NCBI GenBank assembly: GCA_947303085.1
Contig: CAMYXP010000004.1
Location: 160,823 to 224,822 of the forward strand
Length of the DNA: 64,000 bases
Reading direction: 5' to 3'
Origin: an uncultured Bacteroidales bacterium
GTDB taxonomy: Bacteria; Bacteroidota; Bacteroidia; Bacteroidales; F082
Shown here: in pieces, positions 30,904 through 40,388 of the stretch
Position numbering within the stretch: the stretch's first letter is position 1
Layout of the letters: every line of letters begins with the position of its first letter
Made by a program: the position numbers and the translations under genes
The notes under the pieces: generated by a model
What the model saw: only the letters and a program-made list of their open reading frames with translations
Told to the model about the DNA's origin: nothing
The model's database searches: none

Positions 30904-32623
30904 AAAGTTTTTCATCTTTTATTTTTTTATCCAAAAACTCGGAAACCTCACCGCCTGCTTTCTTGGCTTTCTTCCAGTTTTTCACAGCGTTTTTAGTATC
31001 ATCGAGTTTATATAAAATGTCTCCAAGATGTTCATAATTAACGCCTTGCGGATTTTTATCATATTTAAAAACCTTATCCATATACTTTTTCGCCTCCTGA
31101 TAACGCTCCAGTTTGTAAAGAATCCAGGCATAAGTGTCGAGATAAGTGGCATTTTTCGGTTCGGCTTTTATGGTCTTCGCCGACATCTGCAAAGCTCTTT
31201 CAAGGTCTTGATTATCAAGTGATAAGTAATATGAGTAATTGTTTAAGACATAAATGTTATCAGGCTGGGCTTTCAAAACCCTGTCGTAAGCTTCGAATGC
31301 TTTTTGTTTGTTGTTTAAAAGATGATAGGTGTCGCCGATATAAGTGTCGAAATTGGCTGTAAGTTCTTTGTTTGCTGATAGTTTGCGACCTTTTTCAAGA
31401 ACTTTAACAGTCATTTCATAGTCTTTATTATTGAAATATCCAATTCCAGAAAACAAATAGAACAACGGCTGTTCAGGATATAAAGAAATAGCCTGTTCAG
31501 TATATTTTATCACATTGTCATAATCTTGTAAGTCGATGTAACACAATGATAATTGATACAGAGTGATGAAGTTGTTTTTATCGCGTTCGAGTGCCTGAAG
31601 GTAGTAATCTTTTGCCTTGGCATAGTCTTTATTATTGTAATATACAGTTCCAATAATATAATAACCAAGAGATTTGTCAGGATGTGTCTCAATGAAGGCG
31701 TTTCCAGCCATCTCGGCTTCATCGCCTATGTTTTTTTCGTCTTGTTTTTGAAACCAGAAATCGTAAATCTGTGCTTTTGTCTCGAAATCAAGATTTTTGT
31801 TTTTTATTGCAGCCACAAACTCTTCGAAAGCTTTGTCAAGCTCGCCCATGCTTTGGTAATAATCCATTAAAGAGATGTTAATATATTGATTATCAGGCTC
31901 TATCTCTTTAATTTTAAGATAAACTTGAAAGGCTTCTTTGTCGCGTTTCATCTTGCGGTAAGCTTCGGCCAGCATAGCGAGATAGCGTGTGTTTTCGGGC
32001 ATAAATTCGACAAGATTCTCCAGTTCTTTGATAGCTTTGTCTTTTTTGCCTTGTTCGTCGTAAATCTGTGCTTTTTGAAGGAAAATATACTCGTTTTTGC
32101 CGAGTTGCTGTTCTACGACATCAAGTTTTTCAATCACTTTGTCGTAGTCGCCGATGCGAAGAAGCACGTCGATATAAGCTTCGAGATAATCCAGATTGTC
32201 GGGATCATCGGCGAGAAGCTTGTCGTAAATATTCATAAACGACTGATAATCAGAGTTTTGAAGATAAACTTGCGCCAATCTGATTTGATACCATTTATTG
32301 TCGGGTTGCAGCTCGGCGGCACGTTGAATCAGCGATAAAGCCTCGATGCTTCTGCCGGCCATCTGGAATAATCCGGCGAGTTCGTACATCGAAGCGTCGT
32401 CGTCGGTGTAAAACTTCAGAGCCTGCTCGAAGTTGAAGATTGCGACAGGGTAATTCTCGTTGTATTTCGCCTCCAAACCTTTCGAGAAACACTCGGCATT
32501 CTTCGCCATATCCTGCCTGAAAGCTATGGTGTCGTTCGGTGCCTCGCCAACAGCTTCAATTTGCGCGAAAACGTTGGTTGCAGATAATACTAATAAACTG
32601 AATATCAAAAATTTAACTCTCAT
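30896..32623 (-). CDS. Exported tetratricopeptide-repeat protein
   Basis: 575 residues. A signal peptide (LIFSLLVLSATNVFA) is followed by about a dozen TPR units from residue 45 to the end, for example YYIIGTVYYNNKDYAKAKDY and the last, YEHLGDILYKLDDTKNAVKN. It probably acts as a scaffold in the periplasm or at the outer membrane. The fixed neighbourhood (flippase and dut before it; DUF4292 and the EnvC-like gene after it) is characteristic of Bacteroidota and suggests an envelope-assembly role. A 28-bp palindrome sits in the gap to dut. Confidence 0.85.
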   Translation of the reverse strand: MRVKFLIFSLLVLSATNVFAQIEAVGEAPNDTIAFRQDMAKNAECFSKGLEAKYNENYPVAIFNFEQALKFYTDDDASMYELAGLFQMAGRSIEALSLIQRAAELQPDNKWYQIRLAQVYLQNSDYQSFMNIYDKLLADDPDNLDYLEAYIDVLLRIGDYDKVIEKLDVVEQQLGKNEYIFLQKAQIYDEQGKKDKAIKELENLVEFMPENTRYLAMLAEAYRKMKRDKEAFQVYLKIKEIEPDNQYINISLMDYYQSMGELDKAFEEFVAAIKNKNLDFETKAQIYDFWFQKQDEKNIGDEAEMAGNAFIETHPDKSLGYYIIGTVYYNNKDYAKAKDYYLQALERDKNNFITLYQLSLCYIDLQDYDNVIKYTEQAISLYPEQPLFYLFSGIGYFNNKDYEMTVKVLEKGRKLSANKELTANFDTYIGDTYHLLNNKQKAFEAYDRVLKAQPDNIYVLNNYSYYLSLDNQDLERALQMSAKTIKAEPKNATYLDTYAWILYKLERYQEAKKYMDKVFKYDKNPQGVNYEHLGDILYKLDDTKNAVKNWKKAKKAGGEVSEFLDKKIKDEKLYE

Positions 32624-32651
32624 AATAAGCTATTAAAAATAGTCTCGTCCC

Positions 32652-32679
32652 GTACGGACAAGGCATGCCTTGTCCCTAC
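32652..32679. repeat. 28-bp palindromic element between dut and the TPR gene
   Basis: Arms GTACGGAC and GTCCCTAC around the perfect palindrome AAGGCATGCCTT. The last bases overlap the dut stop codon region. Confidence 0.85.
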
Positions 32680-33110
32680 TTTCCCGTATGTCCGAAACCT
32701 CCAGCGCCGCGTTCGGTTTCGCTAAGCGTTTCAACCTCAACCACTTCCATTTGTTCGTGCTTGGCAATGACAAGCTGAGCGATGCGGTCGCCGCTTTTAA
32801 TCACGAAGTCGACATCCGAAAGGTTGATCAAAATCACCTTCACCTCTCCCCTATAGTCAGCGTCGATTGTGCCTGGCGAGTTCAACACCGTGATGCCGCT
32901 TTTTATTGCCAGACCGCTGCGTGGACGCACTTGTCCTTCATATCCGACTGGAATCTCCATAAACAAGCCTGTTGGCACCAAAGCACGCTGCATCGGTTTT
33001 ATAACTAATTCACCATCAGGAAGATACGCTCTCAAATCCATACCGGCCGAGTTGACGGTCTCGTAAGCAGGCATAGCATTATTCGATTTATTTACAATCT
33101 GCAATTTCAT
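32676..33110 (-). CDS. dut: dUTP diphosphatase
   Basis: 144 residues. Hydrolyses dUTP to dUMP, keeping uracil out of DNA. The trimeric dUTPase motifs are in order: [11 protein letters not shown] (motif 1), [12 protein letters not shown] (2), [11 protein letters not shown] (3), GDRIAQLVI (4), and the C-terminal arm [11 protein letters not shown] (5). The start overlaps the flippase stop by 4 bases. The gene ends within the palindromic element, which supplies the bases just past the stop. Confidence 0.97.
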   Translation of the reverse strand: MKLQIVNKSNNAMPAYETVNSAGMDLRAYLPDGELVIKPMQRALVPTGLFMEIPVGYEGQVRPRSGLAIKSGITVLNSPGTIDADYRGEVKVILINLSDVDFVIKSGDRIAQLVIAKHEQMEVVEVETLSETERGAGGFGHTGK

Positions 33111-34612
33111 ATTTTCAAAGTATTTTTACGTTCAATGACAAAAACTGTTCCAAGATACACTAAAATAAGTAATGTATTGATAATCAATTTACTGACCATG
33201 CTATAATCGGCAAATACAGTGCTTAACAGGAATATTCCGATGGCAAAAATCATGTAAAGCACGATTCTTCCAACCTGATAAGGCACCGGAAACACTCTCT
33301 GTCCCCAGAAATACGACACCAGCATCATTGCTGTGTAGCAGGCAAGGTGCGCGATGGCGGCTCCGAGATAACCGATTTGCGGCACCAACACAAACAGGCA
33401 AAGCAAGGTCATAGAGGCTCCGATTATTGAGATAATGGTACCTGAAAACGTCCTGTCGGTTAGCTTAAACCATATCGAAAGGTTAAACACAATGCCATAA
33501 AACATGTTGGCAATCAACACGATAGGAACGATTATCAAGCCTTCGTGATAGTCGCTGCCCTCTTTGCCAACGAAGTATTTCAGCACGTCCATGTAAAGCA
33601 TCACGCCGAGGAAAATAAGCAGGCAGAAGATGACGAAATAAGTCATCACTTTCGCATAAAGCTCAGGTGCGTTGCGATCTTTCGCCTTGCCGAAGAAGAA
33701 TGGCTCTGAGGCATAACGGAACATCTGGATGAAGATGGTCATCAGCACCGCGAGTTTATAGTTAGCACCGTAAATTCCCAATTGCTCTAGGGCGTATTCC
33801 TGTGCCGTCATGCCAAGCGTGGCAAGGGTTTCAGCATCGGGAATCGGGGTGAGATATTTAATCAAAATCTTGTCGGCCACCTCGTTGACCATGCCAACTA
33901 AGCAGATAAGAAGAATCGGCAAAGAATAAGCCAACATTGGGCGGATAAGGCTTTTGTTGAGTTCGAAATGGAAATTTTTAAACTGTGGAAGCAACAAAAC
34001 CAAGCTCAATAAACTCGAAAACACATTGGAAATCAACACCCAAACGAGCAAGCCAGCCTGTGGACCAAACAGCTTGTTTGATATTGCCAACGCTGTTTCG
34101 GGAATGACGAGCAAAAAGAAAAGATTCAATCCGACACAAAGCGTGACGTTTGCTATCTTAATGACAGTGAATAACTTAGCCTTGTTGTTGTTTCTCAACT
34201 TCGCAAATGGCACGGCAGTAAGAGCGTCGAGGGCGACTATTATTCCCAAGAGCAGTACATACTGCGTATTGTGTTCATACTGAATGAGATGCGCGAAATT
34301 TTTATATAAAAATACGTAGAAAATCAAAAATACGGTGGTCGTGGTGATGATACACGAAACGATGTTGTTGAACACCTTGTCGGGATTCTCTTTCTGTGTA
34401 AAACGGAAGAATGTCGTCTCCATGCCATACGTCAGCACGGCTATCAAGAGAGCCATCCAGGCGTACAAATCGGTGATTTGACCATACACGCCTGGGGCGA
34501 ATACGCGTACATAAAGAGGAACCAAAAGATAATTCAACAGTCGTGGCACGATGGTTCCCATGCCGTAAATGACAGTCTGGCCCGCGAGGGCTTTTATAGG
34601 GTTGTTGCTCAT
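33107..34612 (-). CDS. Polysaccharide/oligosaccharide flippase (Wzx-like, MOP superfamily)
   Basis: 501 residues with about 14 membrane spans. The opening [23 protein letters not shown] and paired six-helix bundles are typical of Wzx/MurJ-like lipid-linked oligosaccharide flippases. It would move an undecaprenyl-linked glycan (cell-wall, capsule or LPS precursor) across the inner membrane. It heads the operon with dut, TPR, DUF4292 and the EnvC-like gene; a -7 box lies at 34640-34647. Confidence 0.87.
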   Translation of the reverse strand: MSNNPIKALAGQTVIYGMGTIVPRLLNYLLVPLYVRVFAPGVYGQITDLYAWMALLIAVLTYGMETTFFRFTQKENPDKVFNNIVSCIITTTTVFLIFYVFLYKNFAHLIQYEHNTQYVLLLGIIVALDALTAVPFAKLRNNNKAKLFTVIKIANVTLCVGLNLFFLLVIPETALAISNKLFGPQAGLLVWVLISNVFSSLLSLVLLLPQFKNFHFELNKSLIRPMLAYSLPILLICLVGMVNEVADKILIKYLTPIPDAETLATLGMTAQEYALEQLGIYGANYKLAVLMTIFIQMFRYASEPFFFGKAKDRNAPELYAKVMTYFVIFCLLIFLGVMLYMDVLKYFVGKEGSDYHEGLIIVPIVLIANMFYGIVFNLSIWFKLTDRTFSGTIISIIGASMTLLCLFVLVPQIGYLGAAIAHLACYTAMMLVSYFWGQRVFPVPYQVGRIVLYMIFAIGIFLLSTVFADYSMVSKLIINTLLILVYLGTVFVIERKNTLKI

Positions 34613-34639
34613 GACGTCGTTGTTAACGTTTCAAACTGC

Positions 34640-34647
34640 AAATATAT
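34640..34647 (-). promoter_or_regulatory. -7 promoter box for the flippase operon
   Basis: CAAATATA on the plus strand reads TATATTTG on the minus strand, 27 bases upstream of the flippase ATG and touching the kinase stop codon. Confidence 0.6.
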
Positions 34648-36893
34648 TACATATTTTTTAAAATAGGTATATCAATTGTGAAAACTGTGCCTTTGCCGAA
34701 TTCGCTTTCACAGGTGATGTTGCCCCCGATTGACTGGATGATGTCATGCGACACCGACAGTCCGACACCCATTCCGCTCGATTTTGTGGTGAAATTCGGG
34801 AAGAAAATCTTTGCTTTGTCTTCATCTTTAATTCCGCAGCCGTTATCCTCGATTTTTATCCTGTACCTCTCCCCTAACCTATTGAGATTCACTTCGATAC
34901 GACCATTTTGTTTGTTGCCAATCGCTTGAATTGCATTCTTAATGATATTACCTATTACTCTGCCTATATTGTTTTTATCGGCAAACAGCGACCAGCCTTC
35001 ATTCTCGTTGTAAATCAAAGAGATAGATATATCTTTCTCAACATCGTAGAGTTTTATCGTGCTTTTCAGAAGCTCATCTAGATTGAATGTAGTCGACACA
35101 TTTTCCGGCAGTTTAGCATAGTCGGAGAATGCTGTGGCGATTTGCGACAGAGTATCGATTTGTTCAAGCAACGAATTGAGTGTCTCTTTGAGATTATCTT
35201 CAAATTTCGGATCTTTTCTGTCCCACAGCATCTGCAGATACTCGATGTTTAGGCGCATAGGAGTGAGCGGGTTTTTGATTTCGTGCGCCACTTGTCGTGC
35301 CATCTCACGCCAAGCACTCTCGCGTTCGTTGCGCGCAAGCTTGTTGGCTGCTATCTCGAGCTGACGACACATATTATTATATTGTTGCACCAAAGCGCCA
35401 ATCTCGTCGCGACCTTTGAAGTTTATCGGCTCATTTTTCCCTTCAAGATTGATTTTTCCCATCTGTTCCTCAATGATTTTCAGCGGCTTAAGAGTTTTGC
35501 GAGTTATAAGAAGAACAATTATTGAAGAAATGCCGAGCAAAACAATAATAATATTGATATAATTGAGAATGAAATTTGATATTCTATCATCATAATCGGA
35601 ATTAGATTCGAAATATGGAACATTCAAAATAGCGACAAGATCATTGTTTTTGTCGAGGATAGGGAAGTAGTAGGAGCTGCATTTTTCATCACCATAAAAC
35701 TCAGTCTGCATGAAATATCCCGCATTTTCTTCGACAATGTTTTTATAAGCCTCCTCATCGATACTTTCGAAATTATCTTTTATTGTGGTGTTGATCAGGG
35801 TACCGTCAAGATCATAAATGTTGATATCGCAGAGGAATGACTCTTCGAGGGTTTTAAGATAATCTTTATTGATAAGGCTATTCTCAGTTAAAATATTGGA
35901 TTCCAATCTGTTACGAATAATGTTAGCCTGTTTGTATTGAGTTATTTCTGTCTTTTTGGTAATATTATTATTCAAAAACAGGAAAGAAACGAGTCCGACG
36001 ATGAAAAACGAAAACGCCAGTGTAAGCAAGATTGTGAGCTGCATCTTGCTGTGGAAGCTAAGTCGATGATTCTGACGGCCATTAGAGAAATAAACATAGA
36101 GCGAGTAGGCGAGGAGGAGAAGTAAGAAAATGATTGAAAATGGTGCCACAAACCTCATCCAGCGCTCGAATTCTATAGTGACAACGATGGTTTTATTGTG
36201 ATTTAAATCATTGTAAATCAGATGTTTATATTTTTTACCTTTGTGAATGCCATCCTCTTGGGAGATGAAGTTTTTCAGGCTATTCGGATAAAGATAATTG
36301 CCGTATTTATAATCAAGGATATTGTTTTTGTAGATACTAAACGAGATATTTTTAAGATAATCGGTTTTTAAAACATTGATATTCAGCTCTTTATAAAACT
36401 CGAAAAATATTGTTTGGTTATCCGGCAAGTCGATTGAAACGACATAATAAGAATCGGTTGTCGGGTCGTCGATATGAATCAGGTTGTCGTTGATGATGAT
36501 GTTGTCGTTTGATTGGAGAAGATCGACAAACCAGTCGTTGCAAAGAATTTCAGAATCGTTTTCAAGCTGGAGATATGTCTCGTTGTCGCAAAGTGCAAAA
36601 GCAATATTATAAGATTTTAGTAAATCAATATTATTGAAATATTTGGTTTTAATATAAGAAAAGAGACTGTCGTCGCTAACGATATTGTCAAGCTTGATGG
36701 TAATCAGCGAGTCGTTTTTAATCTGTTCGATAAAAATGGCAGCTGAGTTTTCGAAATCATGATCCGATTCGTCGGCGATGATTTTGGCGAAACGTTCCAT
36801 CTCGGCGTTCTCGTTGCTCTCGTTCCGTTGATGCACGAACACGGTGACGGCGATGAGCGCGATTGTGATTAATATAATGTATAGCTTCTTCAT
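34647..36893 (-). CDS. NtrY-like sensor histidine kinase
   Basis: 748 residues. One N-terminal span, a periplasmic domain of about 230 residues, more spans (about 250-320), a second sensory segment, a span near 450-470, a HAMP domain (TRKTLKPLKIIEEQMGKI), a HisKA helix with the phospho-acceptor His in MARQVAHEIKNPLTPMR, and an ATPase domain with N box (NIGRVIGNIIKNAIQAIG), G1 (IEDNGCGIKDED) and G2 (GMGVGLSV). The HEIKNPLTP box is typical of the NtrY/AtoS type, which usually partners sigma-54-type regulators; none is adjacent, so it is an orphan here. Confidence 0.9.
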   Translation of the reverse strand: MKKLYIILITIALIAVTVFVHQRNESNENAEMERFAKIIADESDHDFENSAAIFIEQIKNDSLITIKLDNIVSDDSLFSYIKTKYFNNIDLLKSYNIAFALCDNETYLQLENDSEILCNDWFVDLLQSNDNIIINDNLIHIDDPTTDSYYVVSIDLPDNQTIFFEFYKELNINVLKTDYLKNISFSIYKNNILDYKYGNYLYPNSLKNFISQEDGIHKGKKYKHLIYNDLNHNKTIVVTIEFERWMRFVAPFSIIFLLLLLAYSLYVYFSNGRQNHRLSFHSKMQLTILLTLAFSFFIVGLVSFLFLNNNITKKTEITQYKQANIIRNRLESNILTENSLINKDYLKTLEESFLCDINIYDLDGTLINTTIKDNFESIDEEAYKNIVEENAGYFMQTEFYGDEKCSSYYFPILDKNNDLVAILNVPYFESNSDYDDRISNFILNYINIIIVLLGISSIIVLLITRKTLKPLKIIEEQMGKINLEGKNEPINFKGRDEIGALVQQYNNMCRQLEIAANKLARNERESAWREMARQVAHEIKNPLTPMRLNIEYLQMLWDRKDPKFEDNLKETLNSLLEQIDTLSQIATAFSDYAKLPENVSTTFNLDELLKSTIKLYDVEKDISISLIYNENEGWSLFADKNNIGRVIGNIIKNAIQAIGNKQNGRIEVNLNRLGERYRIKIEDNGCGIKDEDKAKIFFPNFTTKSSGMGVGLSVSHDIIQSIGGNITCESEFGKGTVFTIDIPILKNM

Positions 36894-37016
36894 ATCCTTA
36901 TTTTTAACAAAAATCGTTCCAAAAACAGCTTCGATTTAAGACAATTTTTCAAAATTTTTGATGTACGACTCGTTGAAAATCAAAAATCGCTTAAAACGGC
37001 TAAAAATCGTCAAAAA

Positions 37017-37889
37017 TCAAATTTTGTGAAAAACGTAGATCAAACTCGAATAATCTCCTGTTTTTCTTGCCTTGCAGTTCGACTTCCAGCCGGTGACGAT
37101 GCCTTTGATGAAAGAGTTGCCTCGGCCGATGTAATTTTCACTCATCATAGAGATGTAGTAAGCGTCCCATTTCATCGGATGGATTTTTTCAAGCTCGAAT
37201 TTGCCGGCAAAAACATTTTGCAGCGACTCTTTGTGAAAATGGTTGAGATGGCGCGGCACGTCGTAAGCTGCCCATTTGTCTTTGTAATATTGCGCGTCGT
37301 ACGACATATAATTCGGAACAGCTATCACAAGGCGGCCGTTTTCTTTAAGTAAGCGCTGAAGTTGTTTGGCCTGAAAGCGAAGATTATCAATATGTTCCAG
37401 TACGTGCCACATTGTGATGACATCGAAGGTGGAGTCGGGGAGGGCGAAGATTTCTTCTGGAGTGACTATGGTTTTACCCAGCTTTTCCGAGGCTAATCTG
37501 CGAGCGTCTTCGCTCAGGTCGCAACCAGTTATTTCGCAACCTTTTTGATGGGCGTAATGCAGGAAATCGCCGACGCCACAGCCGAAATCGAGGAGGTGCG
37601 GTTTTGTGCGGTTGCCAACCGCAATCTTATATTTGTTGCGGATATTGACTTTTTTCACCTGGTTATAGATACATGGCACAAGACCTTTTTTATGCTCATT
37701 GTGCGAGAGATAATCATCCGATTTGTAGTATTTTCCGATGACGGATTGATCCGGTCGGGGAGTGGTAAACAGCAGTTTGCAGTCGTTACACTCGACGATT
37801 TCGAAGTCTTCCTGAGAGAGAAAATAATCTTTCAGTTTAAGGTAAGACTTTGTGTTTTCTGATTCGCAAAACGGGCATTTAGTGCTCAT
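37017..37889 (-). CDS. SAM-dependent methyltransferase with N-terminal zinc ribbon
   Basis: 290 residues. An N-terminal ribbon (CPFCES near 5 and CNDCKLLF near 34) is followed by a class I methyltransferase fold: SAM-binding LLDFGCGVGDFLHYAHQKG (about 99-117) and ITMWHVLEHIDN. Such zinc-ribbon methyltransferases often act on small molecules or sugars in surface-glycan pathways; the substrate is unknown. Single gene upstream of a parS-like site. Confidence 0.85.
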   Translation of the reverse strand: MSTKCPFCESENTKSYLKLKDYFLSQEDFEIVECNDCKLLFTTPRPDQSVIGKYYKSDDYLSHNEHKKGLVPCIYNQVKKVNIRNKYKIAVGNRTKPHLLDFGCGVGDFLHYAHQKGCEITGCDLSEDARRLASEKLGKTIVTPEEIFALPDSTFDVITMWHVLEHIDNLRFQAKQLQRLLKENGRLVIAVPNYMSYDAQYYKDKWAAYDVPRHLNHFHKESLQNVFAGKFELEKIHPMKWDAYYISMMSENYIGRGNSFIKGIVTGWKSNCKARKTGDYSSLIYVFHKI

Positions 37890-37921
37890 GAGATTCTTAT
37901 TTTATTGTTGTTTTCAAAAAT

Positions 37922-37937
37922 TGTTCCACGTGGAACA
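37922..37937. promoter_or_regulatory. parS-like 16-bp palindrome downstream of mnmG
   Basis: TGTTCCACGTGGAACA, a perfect palindrome differing from the classical ParB site TGTTTCACGTGAAACA by one symmetric base pair. An identical copy lies at 39829-39844 on the other side of mnmG. No ParA or ParB gene is in the window. Confidence 0.8.
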
Positions 37938-37945
37938 TTTTGGGA

Positions 37946-39820
37946 TTATCGTCCTAAAAAAACCGCCAACACCGAAATGTCCGCAGGGCTTACACCACTG
38001 ATGCGCGATGCTTGTCCCAATGTTTGCGGTTTGTGTTTCGTCAGCTTTTGACGAGCTTCGATGGTCAGTGAGTGAAGGGCGTTGTAGTCGAAATCCGGGT
38101 TCAGTTTCACGTCTTCGAGGCGTTTCAGTTTGTCGGCCACTTCGCGTTCTTTGTCGATGTAACCTTCATATTTCACTAAGATCTCCGCCTCCTCGACGAC
38201 GCTTCGCGTCATCTCGTCGGCGAGGTCGAACTGTGATTTCAGCGATTCAACATGATTGATAATCTCGTTCAAACTCAGCTGTGGACGCGTCAGTATATGT
38301 GCAAAACGGGTCTTTCCTGCGATTTCAGGCGTTTCTTTTGCCATCAGAAGTCCGTTGATTTCTTCTGGAGAAACGTTTGTCTCCTTTAAGAAAGTGATAA
38401 GTTCTTCAACACGGCGTTGTTTATCTAGGAATAAATTGTAGCGTTCCTGCGTGGCGAGACCGAGATGGTATCCTAGAGGCGTGAGACGTGCGTCAGCGTT
38501 GTCTTGACGGAGCAAGATGCGATATTCAGCACGGCTTGTGAACATACGATAAGGCTCGTCGACGCTCTTAGTGATGAGGTCGTCGATAAGAACGCCAATG
38601 TAGCCTTCATCACGACGTAAAACCACAGGCTCTTCGTCGTGAATGAGGCGATGAGCGTTGATGCCGGCCATAAGACCTTGAGCCGCAGCCTCTTCGTAGC
38701 CTGTCGTACCGTTGATTTGTCCGGCGAAGAACAATCCGTGAATCTTACGAGTTTCAAGGCTGTGATAAAGCTGCTCAGGAGGGAAGAAATCATATTCGAT
38801 TGCATAGCCTGGACGGAAAATCTTGGCGTTTTCGAAGCCTTCTATGTTGCGTAGAGCTTCATATTGGATGTCTTCCGGCAGCGACGAGCTGAATCCATTG
38901 AGATAATACTCGCACGTGGTAGCGCCTTCAGGTTCCACGAAAAGCTGGTGGAAATCCTTACCTGCGAAACGCTCGATTTTGTCCTCGATGCTCGGGCAGT
39001 AACGTGGGCCGATGCCTTGAATTCTGCCGGTGAACATTGGTGATTTGTCGAAGCCTTTGCGAAGTATGTCGTGCACTTTCTGCGAGGTGTAGGCGATGTA
39101 GCATGAACGTTGTTTCAGCGGTTTCTCAACGTTCATGAACGAAAATCCTGTCACTTCCTCATCGCCTTTCTGTTCCGCCAATTTGCTAAAGTCGATGGTT
39201 CTTCCGTCTATTCTGACAGGTGTTCCTGTCTTCATGCGGTCGGCTTCGAAGCCTAGTTTCACAAGCTGTTCGGTTATCCCGTGGCTTGCTGCTTCTCCAA
39301 TCCTGCCGCCTGAAAACGACTTCTCACCGATGAAAATCTTGCCGTTGAGAAATGTGCCGTTTGTGAGGATGACGGTCTTGGAATGCACGTCGCCGCCCAT
39401 CATGGTGTGGACGCCTTTTATCTGGTCGCCTTCCACCAGCAATCCATCGACGTGGTCTTGCCAGAACTCGAGGTTTTTCGTATGCTCAAGGGTGTTTCTC
39501 CACTCTGCTGAGAACGCCGCCTTATCGCTTTGCACGCGCGGGCTCCACACAGCCGGACCCTTGGATTTGTTGAGCATACGGAACTGTATCATCGTCTTGT
39601 CGGCAATGATGCCCATTTGTCCGCCCAGTGCATCGATTTCGCGCACTATCTGTCCTTTGGCGATGCCACCAACGGCAGGGTTGCACGACATAGCCGCCAT
39701 GAAACTCATGTTCATGGTGATGAGCAAGGTCTTGTTGCCCAGGTTGGCTGCTGCTGCCGCCGCCTCACATCCTGCGTGGCCTGCGCCGACCACTATAACA
39801 TCGTATTTTTCAAATATCAT
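37946..39820 (-). CDS. mnmG: tRNA uridine-5-carboxymethylaminomethyl modification enzyme
   Basis: 624 residues. With MnmE it installs (carboxymethyl)aminomethyl groups at wobble U34. The FAD-binding DVIVVGAGHAGCEAAAAAANLG is at residues 8-29; NPAVGGIAKGQIVREIDALGG and GYIGVLIDDLITKSVDEPYRMF are MnmG signatures, and the C-terminal helical domain ends in the usual SRISGVSPADISVL. Both flanks carry parS-like palindromes, 8 bases either side, as is often seen for gidA near chromosome origins. Confidence 0.97.
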   Translation of the reverse strand: MIFEKYDVIVVGAGHAGCEAAAAAANLGNKTLLITMNMSFMAAMSCNPAVGGIAKGQIVREIDALGGQMGIIADKTMIQFRMLNKSKGPAVWSPRVQSDKAAFSAEWRNTLEHTKNLEFWQDHVDGLLVEGDQIKGVHTMMGGDVHSKTVILTNGTFLNGKIFIGEKSFSGGRIGEAASHGITEQLVKLGFEADRMKTGTPVRIDGRTIDFSKLAEQKGDEEVTGFSFMNVEKPLKQRSCYIAYTSQKVHDILRKGFDKSPMFTGRIQGIGPRYCPSIEDKIERFAGKDFHQLFVEPEGATTCEYYLNGFSSSLPEDIQYEALRNIEGFENAKIFRPGYAIEYDFFPPEQLYHSLETRKIHGLFFAGQINGTTGYEEAAAQGLMAGINAHRLIHDEEPVVLRRDEGYIGVLIDDLITKSVDEPYRMFTSRAEYRILLRQDNADARLTPLGYHLGLATQERYNLFLDKQRRVEELITFLKETNVSPEEINGLLMAKETPEIAGKTRFAHILTRPQLSLNEIINHVESLKSQFDLADEMTRSVVEEAEILVKYEGYIDKEREVADKLKRLEDVKLNPDFDYNALHSLTIEARQKLTKHKPQTLGQASRISGVSPADISVLAVFLGR

Positions 39821-39828
39821 ATCTCTAG

Positions 39829-39844
39829 TGTTCCACGTGGAACA
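39829..39844. promoter_or_regulatory. parS-like 16-bp palindrome upstream of mnmG
   Basis: Second exact copy of TGTTCCACGTGGAACA, 8 bases before the mnmG ATG (minus strand), in the 43-base gap to ybeY. Confidence 0.8.
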
Positions 39845-39863
39845 TTTATGTTAATCAATTGAA

Positions 39864-40289
39864 TTAGAATTCGTTACGTCGCATTGAAAGACATTTTTCC
39901 TCCTGTGCTCGCATCACTGCGGCATCGGTGTCGGTCTTGTCTTTGAAGCCGATGAGGTGAAGGACGCCGTGCGCAAGGACGCGATGAAACTCGTCTTTGA
40001 AGGGTTTGTTTAACTGCTGGGCGTTGTCGCGTATACGGTCGACGCTGATGTAGAACTCGCCTGAGAGAAACTCGTCGCAGTCGTTGAGCGGAAACGTCAC
40101 GATGTCGGTGTAGAAATCGTGGTTCATACGCTTCTGGTTGAAATCCAGGAGGTATTCGTCGCTGCAGAAAAGGTAATACAGCTCGCCGATTTTCTTGCCG
40201 TAAGAAGCGACAAATTCCTCGATCCATTCCTTGGCTAACCGCTGATTCAAAGAAGGCATTTCAATGTCGATGTTTTCAAATTTTATCAT
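39864..40289 (-). CDS. ybeY: Endoribonuclease YbeY (rRNA maturation)
   Basis: 141 residues. Single-strand endoribonuclease for 16S rRNA 3'-end processing and ribosome quality control. The zinc motif appears as HRVLAHGVLHLIGFKDKT; the third metal ligand, His in E. coli (GYDH), is replaced by the Bacteroidota-type KDKT. Upstream, the FPLNDCDEFLSGEFYISVDRI segment fits the family. It lies between the parS-like site and two palindromic elements. Confidence 0.94.
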   Translation of the reverse strand: MIKFENIDIEMPSLNQRLAKEWIEEFVASYGKKIGELYYLFCSDEYLLDFNQKRMNHDFYTDIVTFPLNDCDEFLSGEFYISVDRIRDNAQQLNKPFKDEFHRVLAHGVLHLIGFKDKTDTDAAVMRAQEEKCLSMRRNEF

Positions 40290-40294
40290 CTTTT

Positions 40295-40322
40295 TATTGG
40301 ATAACGCATGCGTTATCCCTAC
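40295..40322. repeat. Palindromic element upstream of ybeY (decayed left arm)
   Basis: Core AACGCATGCGTT (perfect palindrome), right arm ATCCCTAC, left arm reduced to TATTGGAT. It begins 6 bases upstream of the ybeY start codon. Confidence 0.75.
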
Positions 40323-40358
40323 ATGTTATAATATTGTTAATAATTCTTTTTATGTCCC

Positions 40359-40386
40359 GTTGGGATAAGGCATGCCTTATCCGTTT
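40359..40386. repeat. Palindromic element downstream of the DUF4175 gene (decayed arms)
   Basis: Core AAGGCATGCCTT, identical to the cores at 32652 and 50480, flanked by GTTGGGAT and ATCCGTTT. It lies just past the DUF4175 stop. Confidence 0.75.
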
Positions 40387-40388
40387 GA

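Noticed and set aside
39135..39854. A 239-codon open frame antisense to mnmG
   Set aside because: mnmG is a certain gene covering the same bases; the frame is rich in Pro/Ser as expected of a complement shadow.
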